Shown: positions 8,600-16,555 of the stretch, piece after piece
Layout: each line of letters starts with the position of its first letter
How positions within the stretch are numbered: the first letter of the stretch is position 1
Origin: Streptomyces tuirus
Lineage (GTDB): Bacteria > Actinomycetota > Actinomycetes > Streptomycetales > Streptomycetaceae
Reading direction: 5' to 3'
NCBI RefSeq assembly: GCF_014701095.1
Contig: NZ_AP023439.1
Span: 310,001 to 374,000, forward strand
Length of the DNA stretch: 64,000 nucleotides
Notes under the pieces: model-generated
What the model saw: the letters and a program-made list of their open reading frames with translations, nothing else
Told to the model about the DNA's origin: nothing
Database searches by the model: none
Made by a program: the position numbers and the translations under genes

Positions 8600-10698
8600 C
8601 CGGCAGTGTGGGTGCTCCCGCCGAGCGCCGGGAGGGACGCGAGAAGGTCAGCGGCACCGCGCGCTACGCCGCCGAGTTCCACTCCCCCGGCCGAGCTCAG
8701 GCGTGGCCGGTGCCGGCGAGTGTGGCCCGGGGGCGGGTGACCGGCGTCGACACGGCGGCGGCCCGGGCCGTGCCCGGTGTCCTCACCGTCCTCACCCACG
8801 AGAACGCGCCGCGCCTCGCCGAGGCAGACGATCCCACGCTCGCCGTGCTGCAGGATGCTCGGGTTCCGCACCGCGGCTGGTTCGTGGCCCTGGTGGTGGC
8901 CGAGACCCTGGAGGCCGCCCGGGCCGGTGCCGCCGTCGTTCGCGTCACCTACGACGCCGAGGCGCACGATGTGGTCCTCACCGCCTCGCACCCGGGCGTG
9001 TACGTGCCGGAGGAGGCGAGCGGGGGCCAGCCGGCCGTCCGTGAACAGGGCGATCCGGACGGAGCGTTCGGATCCTCGGCCGTCCGGGTCGACGTCGCCT
9101 ACCGGGTGCCCCCTCTGCACAACCACCCCATGGAGCCGCACACCAGCACCGCCCGCTGGGAGGACGGCCGGCTCCTCGTGCACACCTCCAGCCAGGGCAC
9201 CGGTGCCGTGCGGGCCGCGCTCGCCGGGTTGTTCGAGCTGCCGAAGGAGCGGATCGTCGTCACCGCCGAGCACGTCGGCGGCGGTTTCGGGTCCAAGGGC
9301 ACGCCACGGCCGGACGTGGTGCTCGCCGCGATGGCGGCACGGGAGACCGGACGTCCGGTGACAGTCGCTCTGCCCCGCCGCTACCTGCCGGCCGTCGTGG
9401 GGCACCGTGCCCCGACGCTCCACCGGCTGCGACTCGGAGCCGACGAGGACGGCCGTCTCACGGCCCTCATGCACGAGGTCACCACGCACACCTCCCGCAT
9501 CAAGGAGTACGTGGAGCACGCGGCGGTGCCCGCGCGGGTCATGTACGCCGCTCCCCACCGTCGTACGGTGCACCGGATCGCGGCGCTCGACGTGCCGTCG
9601 CCGTCGTGGATGCGGGCGCCGGGCCAGGCCCCGGGGATGTACGCGCTGGAGTCCGCCATGGACGAGCTCGCCGGCGAACTCGGCATGGACCCGATCGAGC
9701 TGCGCGTCCGCAACGAGCCCGACGTCGAGCCCGACAGCGGCAAGCCGTTCAGCAGCAGGCACCTGATCGATTGTCTGCGCGAAGGCTCCCGGCGCTTCGG
9801 GTGGGACGGGCGCGATCCCCGCCCGGGCACGCGCCGGGAGGGGCCCCTGCTGCTGGGGACCAGCGTGGCGGCGGCGACCTACCCGGCCGTGGTGGGCCCC
9901 TCCACTGCGGCGGCCCGCGCGCTGCCCGACGGGACGTTCCTGGTGCGGATCAACGCCACGGACATCGGGACGGGCGCCCGGACCGTGCTCGCGCAGGTCG
10001 GCGCGGACGCCCTCGGGGTGCCGCTGGAACGGGTACGGATCGAGGTCGGCAGCTCGGAACTCCCGTCAGCGCCGCTCGCCGGCGACTCCTCCGGCACCGC
10101 CTCCTGGGGCTGGGCGGTGCACGAGGCCTGCGCCCGGCTGGCCCGGCGGCTGGCCGAGCACGCCGGGCCGCTGCCCGAGCAGGGCCTCGACGCCCGCGCC
10201 GACACCAAGGGCGTCGCGGACGCGGGGAGCGACTTCGCGCGGCACGCCTTCGGGGCGCACTTCGCCGAGGTCGCGGTGGACACGGTCACCGGCGAGGTGC
10301 GGGTCCGCCGGCTCCTGGGGGTGTACGCGGCGGGCCGCATCCTCAACGCCCGTACGGCGCGCTCCCAGTTCGTGGGCGGCATGACGATGGGCCTGGGCAT
10401 GGCGCTGACCGAGGGCAGCACCATGGACGCCGCGTTCGGTGACTTCACCGAGTCGGATCTGGCCTCGTACCACGTGCCCGCGCACGCCGACGTCACCGAG
10501 ATCGAGGCGCACTGGGTCGACGAGGAGGACTCCCACCTCAACCCCATGGGCAGCAAGGGGATCGGGGAGATCGGCATCGTCGGGTCGCCCGCGGCGATCG
10601 GCAACGCCGTGCACCACGCCACGGGCCTCCGCTTCCGTGAACTCCCGCTCACACCGGACCGGGTGCTGACGGGGCTGCTCGGTTCCGGGGCGCGGTAG
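8596..10698 (+). CDS. paoC: Aldehyde oxidoreductase molybdopterin subunit (PaoC/YagR-like)
   Basis: This 700-aa catalytic subunit of the xanthine-oxidase family binds the molybdopterin-cytosine dinucleotide cofactor. Motifs include EHVGGGFGSKG, PSWMRAPGQAPGMYALE and the active-site loop GSKGIGEIGIVG with catalytic Glu at about residue 658. The N-terminal domain begins ERREGREKVSGTARYAAEF, usual for the family. It should oxidise an aldehyde or N-heterocycle with water as oxygen donor; the substrate is unknown. No XdhC/PaoD-type cofactor-insertion chaperone is adjacent. The operon ends here and is followed by a hairpin and a short tandem repeat. Confidence 0.93.
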   Translation: MTGSVGAPAERREGREKVSGTARYAAEFHSPGRAQAWPVPASVARGRVTGVDTAAARAVPGVLTVLTHENAPRLAEADDPTLAVLQDARVPHRGWFVALVVAETLEAARAGAAVVRVTYDAEAHDVVLTASHPGVYVPEEASGGQPAVREQGDPDGAFGSSAVRVDVAYRVPPLHNHPMEPHTSTARWEDGRLLVHTSSQGTGAVRAALAGLFELPKERIVVTAEHVGGGFGSKGTPRPDVVLAAMAARETGRPVTVALPRRYLPAVVGHRAPTLHRLRLGADEDGRLTALMHEVTTHTSRIKEYVEHAAVPARVMYAAPHRRTVHRIAALDVPSPSWMRAPGQAPGMYALESAMDELAGELGMDPIELRVRNEPDVEPDSGKPFSSRHLIDCLREGSRRFGWDGRDPRPGTRREGPLLLGTSVAAATYPAVVGPSTAAARALPDGTFLVRINATDIGTGARTVLAQVGADALGVPLERVRIEVGSSELPSAPLAGDSSGTASWGWAVHEACARLARRLAEHAGPLPEQGLDARADTKGVADAGSDFARHAFGAHFAEVAVDTVTGEVRVRRLLGVYAAGRILNARTARSQFVGGMTMGLGMALTEGSTMDAAFGDFTESDLASYHVPAHADVTEIEAHWVDEEDSHLNPMGSKGIGEIGIVGSPAAIGNAVHHATGLRFRELPLTPDRVLTGLLGSGAR

Positions 10699-10722
10699 GC
10701 GACCCGCCTGCCGCGGTCATGA

Positions 10723-10764
10723 GTGGACCGGACCGGCCGACGACATCGGCTCGATCCGGTCCAC
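10723..10764. terminator. Cruciform-like terminator after paoC
   Basis: GTGGACCGGA (10723-10732) pairs perfectly with TCCGGTCCAC (10755-10764). Inside the loop GCCGA (10736-10740) pairs with TCGGC (10746-10750). It lies between convergent genes 25 nt after the paoC stop and fits a bidirectional terminator. Confidence 0.7.
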
Positions 10765-10803
10765 CCGAAGGGGGTGCTCCGGTCCACCCGGAGGGGGTGC
10801 TCC
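10758..10803. repeat. Two 23-bp tandem repeats in a terminator region
   Basis: The unit at 10758-10780 is repeated at 10781-10803 with one mismatch (GGTCCACCC-G/A-AGGGGGTG core). The first copy overlaps the right arm of the terminator stem, so duplication of a terminator arm is likely. Confidence 0.7.
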
Positions 10804-10808
10804 GAGTA

Positions 10809-12476
10809 TCACTCCGCCATGCCGTGGGCCTCGGACGCCGGGGCGGCCTCCCACTGCCGGGCGGCGATGGGCGCCAGCACCCGGAAGACCAGGGCGACGA
10901 GGGCCAGCAGAGCCGCGCACCCGGCGACCGCGGCGGCCAGCCACGGCGGGGCGAGCGCCAGGTCGACGGCCCGGGACAGGGACGCCGACGGGAAGGAACT
11001 GCCGTACGCCTGGGCCCCGGCGAGCACCGTGGGCACCAGCACCGCCCCGGCCAGCACCAGCGCCACGGGACGCAGCGCCAGCAGCAGCGCCAGCACCGTG
11101 CACAGCACCGACAGGCCGAGAGCGAACGCGTGCACACGCAGGGACGCGTCACCGCGCTGCAGCGGGAAGTGGACCACCGCGCACACGGCGAGGGCCAGGG
11201 CGGCGACCCATCCCGACCAGGACACGGACCGGGCGTACCGGTCCGTCGCCGGCGCGCGGTCCGCAGGTGCGTCGTCGAGGGTGCGGTGGGTCTCGCGGAC
11301 CGAACCCTCGCGTGCCGTACGGCGCTTGCCCGGGCGGCCGGTCGTCTCGGCCTTCGCGCTCTCGCCCGCGGGGCGCGATGTCCCGTTCGGGCGACGGCCG
11401 TTGCGGTCCAGCCGCTCCAGGCCGAGGCGGTCGATCAGCTCGACCAGTTCCCCGACGGACCGGCCGGTGGCGGCCGCGCGCAGTGCCTCCTCGCGGACGT
11501 GGGGCTCCTGCGGCTCCTTGTGCAGCAGGGTCACCAGCCGGGTCACTTCCTCCACCGGCCGGTGGGCGGCCGCGGCCCGGATCGCCTCGTCGGCGCAGTC
11601 GGCGTCGCGCGGGGGCTTCGTCAGCAGGGCGATCATCCGTGACACGTCCTCCACGGACCGGGACACCCCTGCGGTGCGGAGCGCGTCGACCCTCGCCTGC
11701 GTGTGGTCGGGCGTCTCCTCCAGCGAGACGATGAGGTCGACGACCTCCTCCAGCGGCCGATCAGCCACGGCGGCGTGCACCAGGTCGCTGACGGCGTCGC
11801 CGTAGGGTGCGCCGGAGGCCGGGCCGGTGCCGGGCCGGAGCTCCACCGGGTTGTCGTCGAGCGACCGGATGACGAACGGCCGCGCGCTCGGCCGGCCGGC
11901 GTCGTCCGGGCCGGGCCCGGACGACGGAACGGCACCCTCCGGAGGGGCACCCTCCGGGGCAGCATCCTCCGGAACGACGTCCTCCGGGGTGGCGTTGGTC
12001 ACATGGCCGGGCCCGGCGGACGGCGCGGCCTCGTCCGGGCCGGCGGTGGTGGTGGTCACGTGAGCCGGCACGGCGGCATCCTCCGCGAGCGCCGGCCGGT
12101 CCATGGCGGGAGCGGCGGGCCGCGCCTCCGCGGGATCCAGCCAGTCCTCGGCGGGCGGTACGGGCCGCGCTGCGACCGGGCCCGGCTCCGGCTCGGCCGG
12201 CCGCGCTCCCGCCCCGGCCGCCGGGTGGGAGCCGAGGGCCATGGGCTCGGCGTCCGCCCGGTCGGCCGGGTGGGAACCGGCGATGGCGGGCTCGGAGCGC
12301 CCCGCGGGGTACGCCTCGTACGTCCCGTGCGGCCCGGCGGCGGGCTGCGTGCTCGTCTGCCCCACCTGGTGCGTGCCGGTGGCGACTGTGGTCTCGGCGG
12401 ACGGCTGGGCGGACCCGTTGGGCTCGTTGGGTATGGCAGGTTCGTTCGGGCGGGGTGATGAAGAGCAGGTGGTCAT
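10809..12476 (-). CDS. Large membrane-anchored protein with four 33-aa helical repeats
   Basis: This 555-aa protein has three parts. Residues 1-200 are low-complexity, rich in Pro, Ala, Glu and Gly. Residues 231-352 hold four tandem repeats of exactly 33 residues, starting at 231, 264, 297 and 330; each carries an (E/D)A(L/I)RAA-x-x-R(P/S)VEEV-type core followed by a short amphipathic helix. A basic linker (KRRTARE) leads to a C-terminal membrane region (~418-540) with about four helices, e.g. WVAALALAVCAVVHF and VALVLAGAVLVPTVLAG. The start at 12476 follows a GGAGG site 6-10 nt upstream. The topology suggests a cytoplasmic repeat scaffold tethered to the membrane; no function is known. Confidence 0.75.
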   Translation of the reverse strand: MTTCSSSPRPNEPAIPNEPNGSAQPSAETTVATGTHQVGQTSTQPAAGPHGTYEAYPAGRSEPAIAGSHPADRADAEPMALGSHPAAGAGARPAEPEPGPVAARPVPPAEDWLDPAEARPAAPAMDRPALAEDAAVPAHVTTTTAGPDEAAPSAGPGHVTNATPEDVVPEDAAPEGAPPEGAVPSSGPGPDDAGRPSARPFVIRSLDDNPVELRPGTGPASGAPYGDAVSDLVHAAVADRPLEEVVDLIVSLEETPDHTQARVDALRTAGVSRSVEDVSRMIALLTKPPRDADCADEAIRAAAAHRPVEEVTRLVTLLHKEPQEPHVREEALRAAATGRSVGELVELIDRLGLERLDRNGRRPNGTSRPAGESAKAETTGRPGKRRTAREGSVRETHRTLDDAPADRAPATDRYARSVSWSGWVAALALAVCAVVHFPLQRGDASLRVHAFALGLSVLCTVLALLLALRPVALVLAGAVLVPTVLAGAQAYGSSFPSASLSRAVDLALAPPWLAAAVAGCAALLALVALVFRVLAPIAARQWEAAPASEAHGMAE

Positions 12477-12668
12477 ACTCGCCTCCAGGGAAGAGTGCGG
12501 CCGCTCCTGCGCCCCCCGTCGTGTGACGAGCGACGTTACGCTGACCATTACTAGGCGCCCCCGTCACCCCGTGCCACTCGGGTGAGCCAGCGGGATGACC
12601 ACGCGTACGGAAAATGCGCCGACTCGCCCACATACCGGGCCCCGGCCGCAATACAGCCGCCGGAAAAG

Positions 12669-12695
12669 GGAATCCAACCAGGGACACCCCGTGTC
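12669..12695 (+). promoter_or_regulatory. Candidate ECF-type promoter for the DUF1232 gene
   Basis: GGAATCCAACCA (12669-12680) followed 15 nt after GGAATC by CGTGTC (12690-12695) resembles GGAA(C/T)-type extracytoplasmic sigma promoters. It lies 27 nt upstream of the GTG start at 12722. Very similar sequence occurs upstream of the graspetide precursor (13046). Confidence 0.35.
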
Positions 12696-12721
12696 GCGGC
12701 ATGCCATGAGGAGGGCAACCC

Positions 12722-13045
12722 GTGGATACGACCACCAAGGTGATCATTCTGGCCGCGGTTCTCGCGGCCTTCGTCCTCGTCTTCGCCGTCGTCGTCCTGG
12801 TGCGGCTGGTCCGCACCCGCCGCGATCTGCGGCGCGCGGGACTGCCCACGGGCCCGCGCTGGGTCTTCTGGGGCGCGGTGCTCTATCTCGTGCTGCCCGT
12901 CGACCTGGTGCCCGACCCGGTGTACCTGGACGACATCGGAGTTCTGCTGCTCGCTCTGCGCACTGTCCGCGGCTCCCTCGGCGAACGGGAGCGCAGTACG
13001 GCACACCGGCCGGACCGGCAACTGGCCGATGACTACGGAAAGTAA
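12722..13045 (+). CDS. Small membrane protein with DUF1232 (YkvA-like) motif
   Basis: This 107-aa protein has an N-terminal membrane helix (VIILAAVLAAFVLVFAVVVLV), a basic stretch (RLVRTRRDLRRAG), and a second hydrophobic segment carrying the DUF1232 signature YLVLPVDLVPDPVYLDDIG. The C-terminus is charged. DUF1232 proteins are small membrane proteins of unknown role. The GTG start at 12722 is fixed by ATGAGGAGGGC just upstream. The graspetide precursor gene follows 119 bp downstream on the same strand. Confidence 0.8.
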   Translation: MDTTTKVIILAAVLAAFVLVFAVVVLVRLVRTRRDLRRAGLPTGPRWVFWGAVLYLVLPVDLVPDPVYLDDIGVLLLALRTVRGSLGERERSTAHRPDRQLADDYGK

Positions 13046-13076
13046 GGAAACCAACCACCCGTTCGATTCGTATAAG
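13046..13076 (+). promoter_or_regulatory. Candidate ECF-type promoter for the graspetide operon
   Basis: GGAAACCAACCA (13046-13057) and CGTATAAG (13069-13076) are separated by 17 nt between GGAAAC and CGT, a common spacing for Streptomyces ECF sigma promoters. It lies about 90 nt upstream of the precursor ATG. Confidence 0.4.
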
Positions 13077-13164
13077 TCTCTGGAAGCCGAATCAGGTCGG
13101 CGGACCGGGCGGCCGCGCCCCCGGGCCCTGGCCTGACCGGCGCAGTACCGACGAGGGAGAGACG

Positions 13165-13356
13165 ATGAAACCGTTCGCGCTCAACTACGCGCGCCCGGCA
13201 GTGGAGTTGGAAGCTGCCATTCCGTACGTGTACGACGCCGGACTGCAGTTGAACGTGCTCCACGACGGACGGGTCGCGGCCTCCGACTTCGCCCTGTTGA
13301 GAGAGTTCGGCACCACGACGTCCACCGCCGGCTCCAAGACGCACTTCGACGACTGA
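13165..13356 (+). CDS. tgmA: Putative ATP-grasp-modified RiPP (graspetide) precursor
   Basis: This 63-aa peptide matches the putative ATP-grasp target RiPP family of Streptomyces. The leader (residues 1-~47) carries the conserved PFALNYARP near the N-terminus and a YDAGLQ segment. The C-terminal core, FGTTTSTAGSKTHFDD (48-63), is rich in Thr/Ser and ends in Asp62-Asp63. Hydroxyl donors and acidic acceptors are what an ATP-grasp enzyme needs to make side-chain ester or amide macrocycles. The ribosome-binding site is GAGGGAGAG just before the ATG. The ligase gene starts 16 nt downstream. The number of rings cannot be read from sequence. Confidence 0.88.
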   Translation: MKPFALNYARPAVELEAAIPYVYDAGLQLNVLHDGRVAASDFALLREFGTTTSTAGSKTHFDD

Positions 13357-13372
13357 CCACGGGCCGCCGACG

Positions 13373-14356
13373 ATGACCGTACTGATCCTCACCTGTGAGG
13401 AGGACATCACCGCGGACATGGTGGTCGTACACCTGAACGCGACGGGGGTTCCGGTGGTCCGGGTCGATCCCGCGGACCTGACCGGTGGAGTCGCCCTCTC
13501 GGGGGAGTACGTGCACGGCCGGTTCCGAGGCCATCTGTCCGCCGGGGGGCGGCTGGTGAGCATCGGGGGGCTCCGGTCCGTGTGGGTGCGCCGGCCCGGC
13601 GCCCCGGCCGCACGCGCGGCCCAGCCGTCCGCGTGGCTGACCGAGGAGGCCGCCCAGGCGCTCTACGGCATGCTGCGCGGCTCGGACGCGCGCTGGATGA
13701 ACGACCCCGACGCGGCACGCCGCGCGCGGCACAAGCCGTGGCAGCTGCGCCTCGCGCAGAGATGCGGCCTGCCCGTGCCCGCGACGCTGATCACGACCTT
13801 CCCGCGCGCCGCCCGCGAGTTCGCGGACCGTTACCCGGAGCTGGTGGTCAAGCCGGTCTCGGGCGCGCATCCGCAGGACCCGCCCCGGGCCGTGCCGACC
13901 AGCCGGGTCGCGCCGGACACGGACTTCTCGGCCGTCGCGTTCGGGCCGACGCTGCTGCAACGGCGGATCACCAAGCGGGCCGACATCCGGCTCACCGTCG
14001 TGGGCGAGCGGATGCTGGCCGCCCGTAAGGCGACCGCCGACGACGCGGACCCGGACGAGGTCGACGTGCGGTTCGCCGCGCCCGGCTCGCCGTGGCTCCC
14101 GGTCGACGTTCCGTCCCGCATCGCGCCGGGGGTGCTGTCCTATCTGCGGGAGGCCGGACTGGCCTACGGGGCCTTCGACTTCGTGGAGGACTCCGACGGG
14201 ACCTGGTGGTTCCTGGAGTGCAACCAGTCGGGGCAGTTCGGCTTCGTCGAGGTGGAGACGGGTCAGCCGATCGCCCGGACCATCGCCGAGTGGCTGGCCC
14301 GGCCGGTGCCGGTCCAGCCGTCCCATGTCAACGGGTCCCACACGAAGGTCCGTTGA
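13373..14356 (+). CDS. tgmB: ATP-grasp graspetide maturase (TgmB/SAV_5884 family)
   Basis: This 327-aa ATP-grasp ligase is of the ribosomal-peptide-maturase type. The N-terminal preATP-grasp part begins TVLILTCEEDITADMVVVHL. The segment RWMNDPDAARRARHKPWQLR is typical of the family, followed by the ATP-binding KPVSGAHP and the metal-binding C-terminal motif WFLECNQSGQFGFVE. It should activate Asp/Glu side chains of the precursor as acyl phosphates and join them to Thr/Ser/Lys side chains. Directly downstream of the precursor, it is surely co-transcribed with it. No O-methyltransferase or transporter gene follows. Confidence 0.9.
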   Translation: MTVLILTCEEDITADMVVVHLNATGVPVVRVDPADLTGGVALSGEYVHGRFRGHLSAGGRLVSIGGLRSVWVRRPGAPAARAAQPSAWLTEEAAQALYGMLRGSDARWMNDPDAARRARHKPWQLRLAQRCGLPVPATLITTFPRAAREFADRYPELVVKPVSGAHPQDPPRAVPTSRVAPDTDFSAVAFGPTLLQRRITKRADIRLTVVGERMLAARKATADDADPDEVDVRFAAPGSPWLPVDVPSRIAPGVLSYLREAGLAYGAFDFVEDSDGTWWFLECNQSGQFGFVEVETGQPIARTIAEWLARPVPVQPSHVNGSHTKVR

Positions 14357-14393
14357 GTGACCGGGCCCGGCGATCCCGGGCCCGCCCGGTGGT

Positions 14394-14597
14394 TCACTGC
14401 GGGCGCGGTCCGGGGAGCATGCCCGCGCGCTGCCAGCCCGCGCCCGGGGAGTGCGGACGGTCGTAGCCGAGGGACTGTGAGGGCCGCATGACCAGCTCCA
14501 GTTCCCTGCTCACCCGTTCGGCCTCGCGGCGCACCTGCGCGGGTACGTCACCGCGCTCCGCGATGAGTCGGTCGTAGATGGGGGAATCCTGGAACAC
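14394..14597 (-). CDS. Small soluble hypothetical protein convergent with tgmB
   Basis: This 67-aa protein begins MFQDSPIYDRLIAERGDVPA and continues with a charged helix (VRREAERVSRELELV). The second half is Pro/Gly-rich. Start and codon usage look genuine in the first 45 codons. No family is recognised. It is convergent with tgmB, 37 nt between stops, and may simply be a neighbour rather than part of the graspetide system. Confidence 0.55.
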   Translation of the reverse strand: MFQDSPIYDRLIAERGDVPAQVRREAERVSRELELVMRPSQSLGYDRPHSPGAGWQRAGMLPGPRPQ

Positions 14598-14749
14598 CCG
14601 TCAACGTGCCTTTCTGTTCGTCGGCCCCGTGATGGGGGCGCGACTGCGAGTGTAGGCGGCGCGGTGTCCCGGAGTGTGAATTCCTCGGGATGACTTGACG
14701 CAGACCGGACATCCGTGACAGGCCGGGGAGCGGCCCCTTTCGGGCTCCG

Positions 14750-14920
14750 GTCGTGGAACCCGGGCGGGCGACCGTCAGGACGGTGACCGTGGCCCAGAGC
14801 GGGTTGAAGACGCCGGTGAACATGGCGAGTTGCGCGGTGTCCCGGCGGCCTGGAACCTCCTCGTGCTTCAGCCGGTCCCGGAGTTCCTCCTGGTGGCTGG
14901 AACGACAGCGTCCACGAACG
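14750..14920 (-). pseudogene. Coding remnant without a start codon
   Basis: Reading minus-strand from ~14910 to ~14750 gives about 50 codons with almost exclusively G/C third positions and protein-like content: SSHQEELRDRLKHEEV, then TAQLAMFTGVFNPLW and ATVTVLTVARPG. This looks like a helix plus a membrane-like segment. No ATG/GTG/TTG in frame precedes the charged part; the first ATG is internal at 14823. After ~14750 codon bias disappears. It may be the surviving middle of a decayed gene. I do not recognise the family. Confidence 0.35.
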
Positions 14921-14952
14921 CCTCGGCGGCCCCCGCCCAGGGGCCGCCGAGG
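14921..14952 (-). terminator. Perfect 12-bp-stem terminator after the DUF5133 gene
   Basis: CCTCGGCGGCCC (14921-14932) and GGGCCGCCGAGG (14941-14952) form a perfect stem with an 8-nt loop. It lies 34 nt past the stop codon of the minus-strand DUF5133 gene. Confidence 0.8.
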
Positions 14953-14985
14953 CGCGCCGCCCGGTCGTGCCGGGCCTCACATCCG

Positions 14986-15237
14986 TCAGCCGACCAGCGT
15001 CAGGCCGTTCTCCCCGTCCGCGTCGGCGACGTCGGGCCGCCCCTCGGTGAGCAGCAGGACATCCGCCTTCGCGATGGCGTCACTGATGTCGGACGTCCCC
15101 ATCATCACGCACAGCGTGTAGCTGACGTCCTCCAGTTCGCGTGCCGCCGTCGACCCGTGCCCTTCCGACTGAGCGATCCTCAGCGACGCGTACCGCGTCA
15201 GCAACTCCCTGACGATCTTCCGGTCCGGTACAAGCAC
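14986..15237 (-). CDS. DUF5133-like small protein
   Basis: This 83-aa protein starts VLVPDRKIVRELLTRYASLR and continues TAARELEDVSYTLCVMMGT, a pattern I associate with Streptomyces DUF5133 proteins (small, helical, function unknown, often near regulatory or secondary-metabolite genes). The GTG start at 15237 is supported by AGAGAGGGG about 7 nt upstream; an upstream ATG at 15294 adds 19 residues without a ribosome-binding site. It is transcribed in the same direction as the large operon, 246 bp downstream of it, and closed by its own terminator. Confidence 0.75.
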   Translation of the reverse strand: MLVPDRKIVRELLTRYASLRIAQSEGHGSTAARELEDVSYTLCVMMGTSDISDAIAKADVLLLTEGRPDVADADGENGLTLVG

Positions 15238-15483
15238 GTAGCGCCCCTCTCTCTGTTTTCGCTGCGTATGCCCGAACCACGCGGAAACAATCACACCGTT
15301 TTCTCACCTGGGTCAGATTTGACGAGAAGTAATCGGATGCGACCGGACTTAGGCGATCTGGCCGCCTGTACGCTCCGTGATCGCCGCGCCGCAGGTAATG
15401 CGTCGCTTGGGGTCGTGGATCCCGGTGAGCGGTCCGGTGTGGGCGCGGACAGGCAGTTCGTCCGGCTGGGCGCCCCGGGCGCT

Positions 15484-16554
15484 TCAGGATCCGCTGTGGA
15501 GCAGGTCAGCATCGATGTCCGCCGGGCAGCTGCAACCCGCCAGGGCCATGGCTGTCGACAACTGCGTGCGATACGAGTCCAGCAGGGCGGTCACCCCCGC
15601 GGCACCGCCGAGTGCCAGGGCCCACACCACCGGGCGTCCCAGGAGCACGGCCCGTGCGCCCAGGGCCAGAGCCACGAGGACGTCGGTGCCGGTGCGCACA
15701 CCGCCGTCGACCAACACCGGTACGTCGGCGCCCACCGCCGCCGCGACCGCGGGCAGAGCGTCCGCAGAGGTCACGGCACGGTCCAGCTGCCGGCCGCCGT
15801 GGTTGGAGACAATCACCCCAGCCGCTCCCGCGGCTACGCACGCCTTCGCATCGTCGGCCCGCAGCACACCCTTGACCAACACCGGCAGACCCGACATCCG
15901 GTGCAGCCGCTCGATGGCGTCCAGTCCCAGCGACGGGTCCTGCTCCCAGCCGGGCAGCCTGGTCCCCACACCCACCGACCGGCACAGTTCGTCGTCCTCG
16001 GGGAGCGGCAGCGCAAGCCCCGACGTCGCCCGGGGCGGTACGTACGGAGCGTCCACCGTCAGTACCAGCGCACGGGCCCCGGCCGCAACGGCCCGTTCCA
16101 CCTGACGGCGGGTCACCTCTGCGTCCCGCAGCCAGTACACCTGGTACCACCAGGGTCCGGCCGCCTCGGCGACCTCCTCCGGGTGACGGGTCGCCCGGGA
16201 GGAGAGCACGAGCAGGGTACCGGCTGCGGCGACGCCCGCAGCCGTGGCCGTCTCACCCTCTTCGTGCGCCATGCGGTGGAAGGCCGTCGGCCCCGCGAGC
16301 ACAGGCGATGTGAGCCGGGTGCCCAGCAATTCCACGCCCGTGTCGATGGACGAGACGTCGCGCAGCACCCGGGGCAGCAGCCTCCGGCCGCGCCAGGCGG
16401 CTTCAGCCTCACCGGCGCTGATCTCCTCGTCGGATCCTGCGGCGTAGAACTCGTACGCGGCGGCCGGCAGAACGGTCCGCGCTCGCACCGCCAGGTCCCG
16501 CGTCGCACGGATGCCGAGATCCTCCGGTCCGGGTCGCGCCTCGGGCACTGCCAT
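15484..16554 (-). CDS. FMN-dependent 2-hydroxy-acid oxidase
   Basis: This 356-aa TIM-barrel flavoprotein belongs to the lactate/glycolate oxidase family. The catalytic His252 and adjacent Arg lie in VSNHGGRQLD. The FMN phosphate site is DGGVRTGTDVLVALALGARA. N-terminal YEFYAAGSDEE and the GPTAFHRMAHEEGE segment are typical. It should oxidise an L-2-hydroxy acid to a 2-keto acid using O2 or another acceptor. It is the last gene of the 12-gene operon and starts 1 nt after the ATP-grasp stop. A sensible partner is the aminotransferase at 20215, which would turn the keto acid into an amino acid; this is inference. Confidence 0.9.
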   Translation of the reverse strand: MAVPEARPGPEDLGIRATRDLAVRARTVLPAAAYEFYAAGSDEEISAGEAEAAWRGRRLLPRVLRDVSSIDTGVELLGTRLTSPVLAGPTAFHRMAHEEGETATAAGVAAAGTLLVLSSRATRHPEEVAEAAGPWWYQVYWLRDAEVTRRQVERAVAAGARALVLTVDAPYVPPRATSGLALPLPEDDELCRSVGVGTRLPGWEQDPSLGLDAIERLHRMSGLPVLVKGVLRADDAKACVAAGAAGVIVSNHGGRQLDRAVTSADALPAVAAAVGADVPVLVDGGVRTGTDVLVALALGARAVLLGRPVVWALALGGAAGVTALLDSYRTQLSTAMALAGCSCPADIDADLLHSGS

Positions 16555-16555
16555 G

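Noticed and set aside
15484..16554. MftD-like mycofactocin oxidase
   Set aside because: No mycofactocin precursor, MftB or MftC gene lies nearby; the neighbours are amino-acid enzymes.
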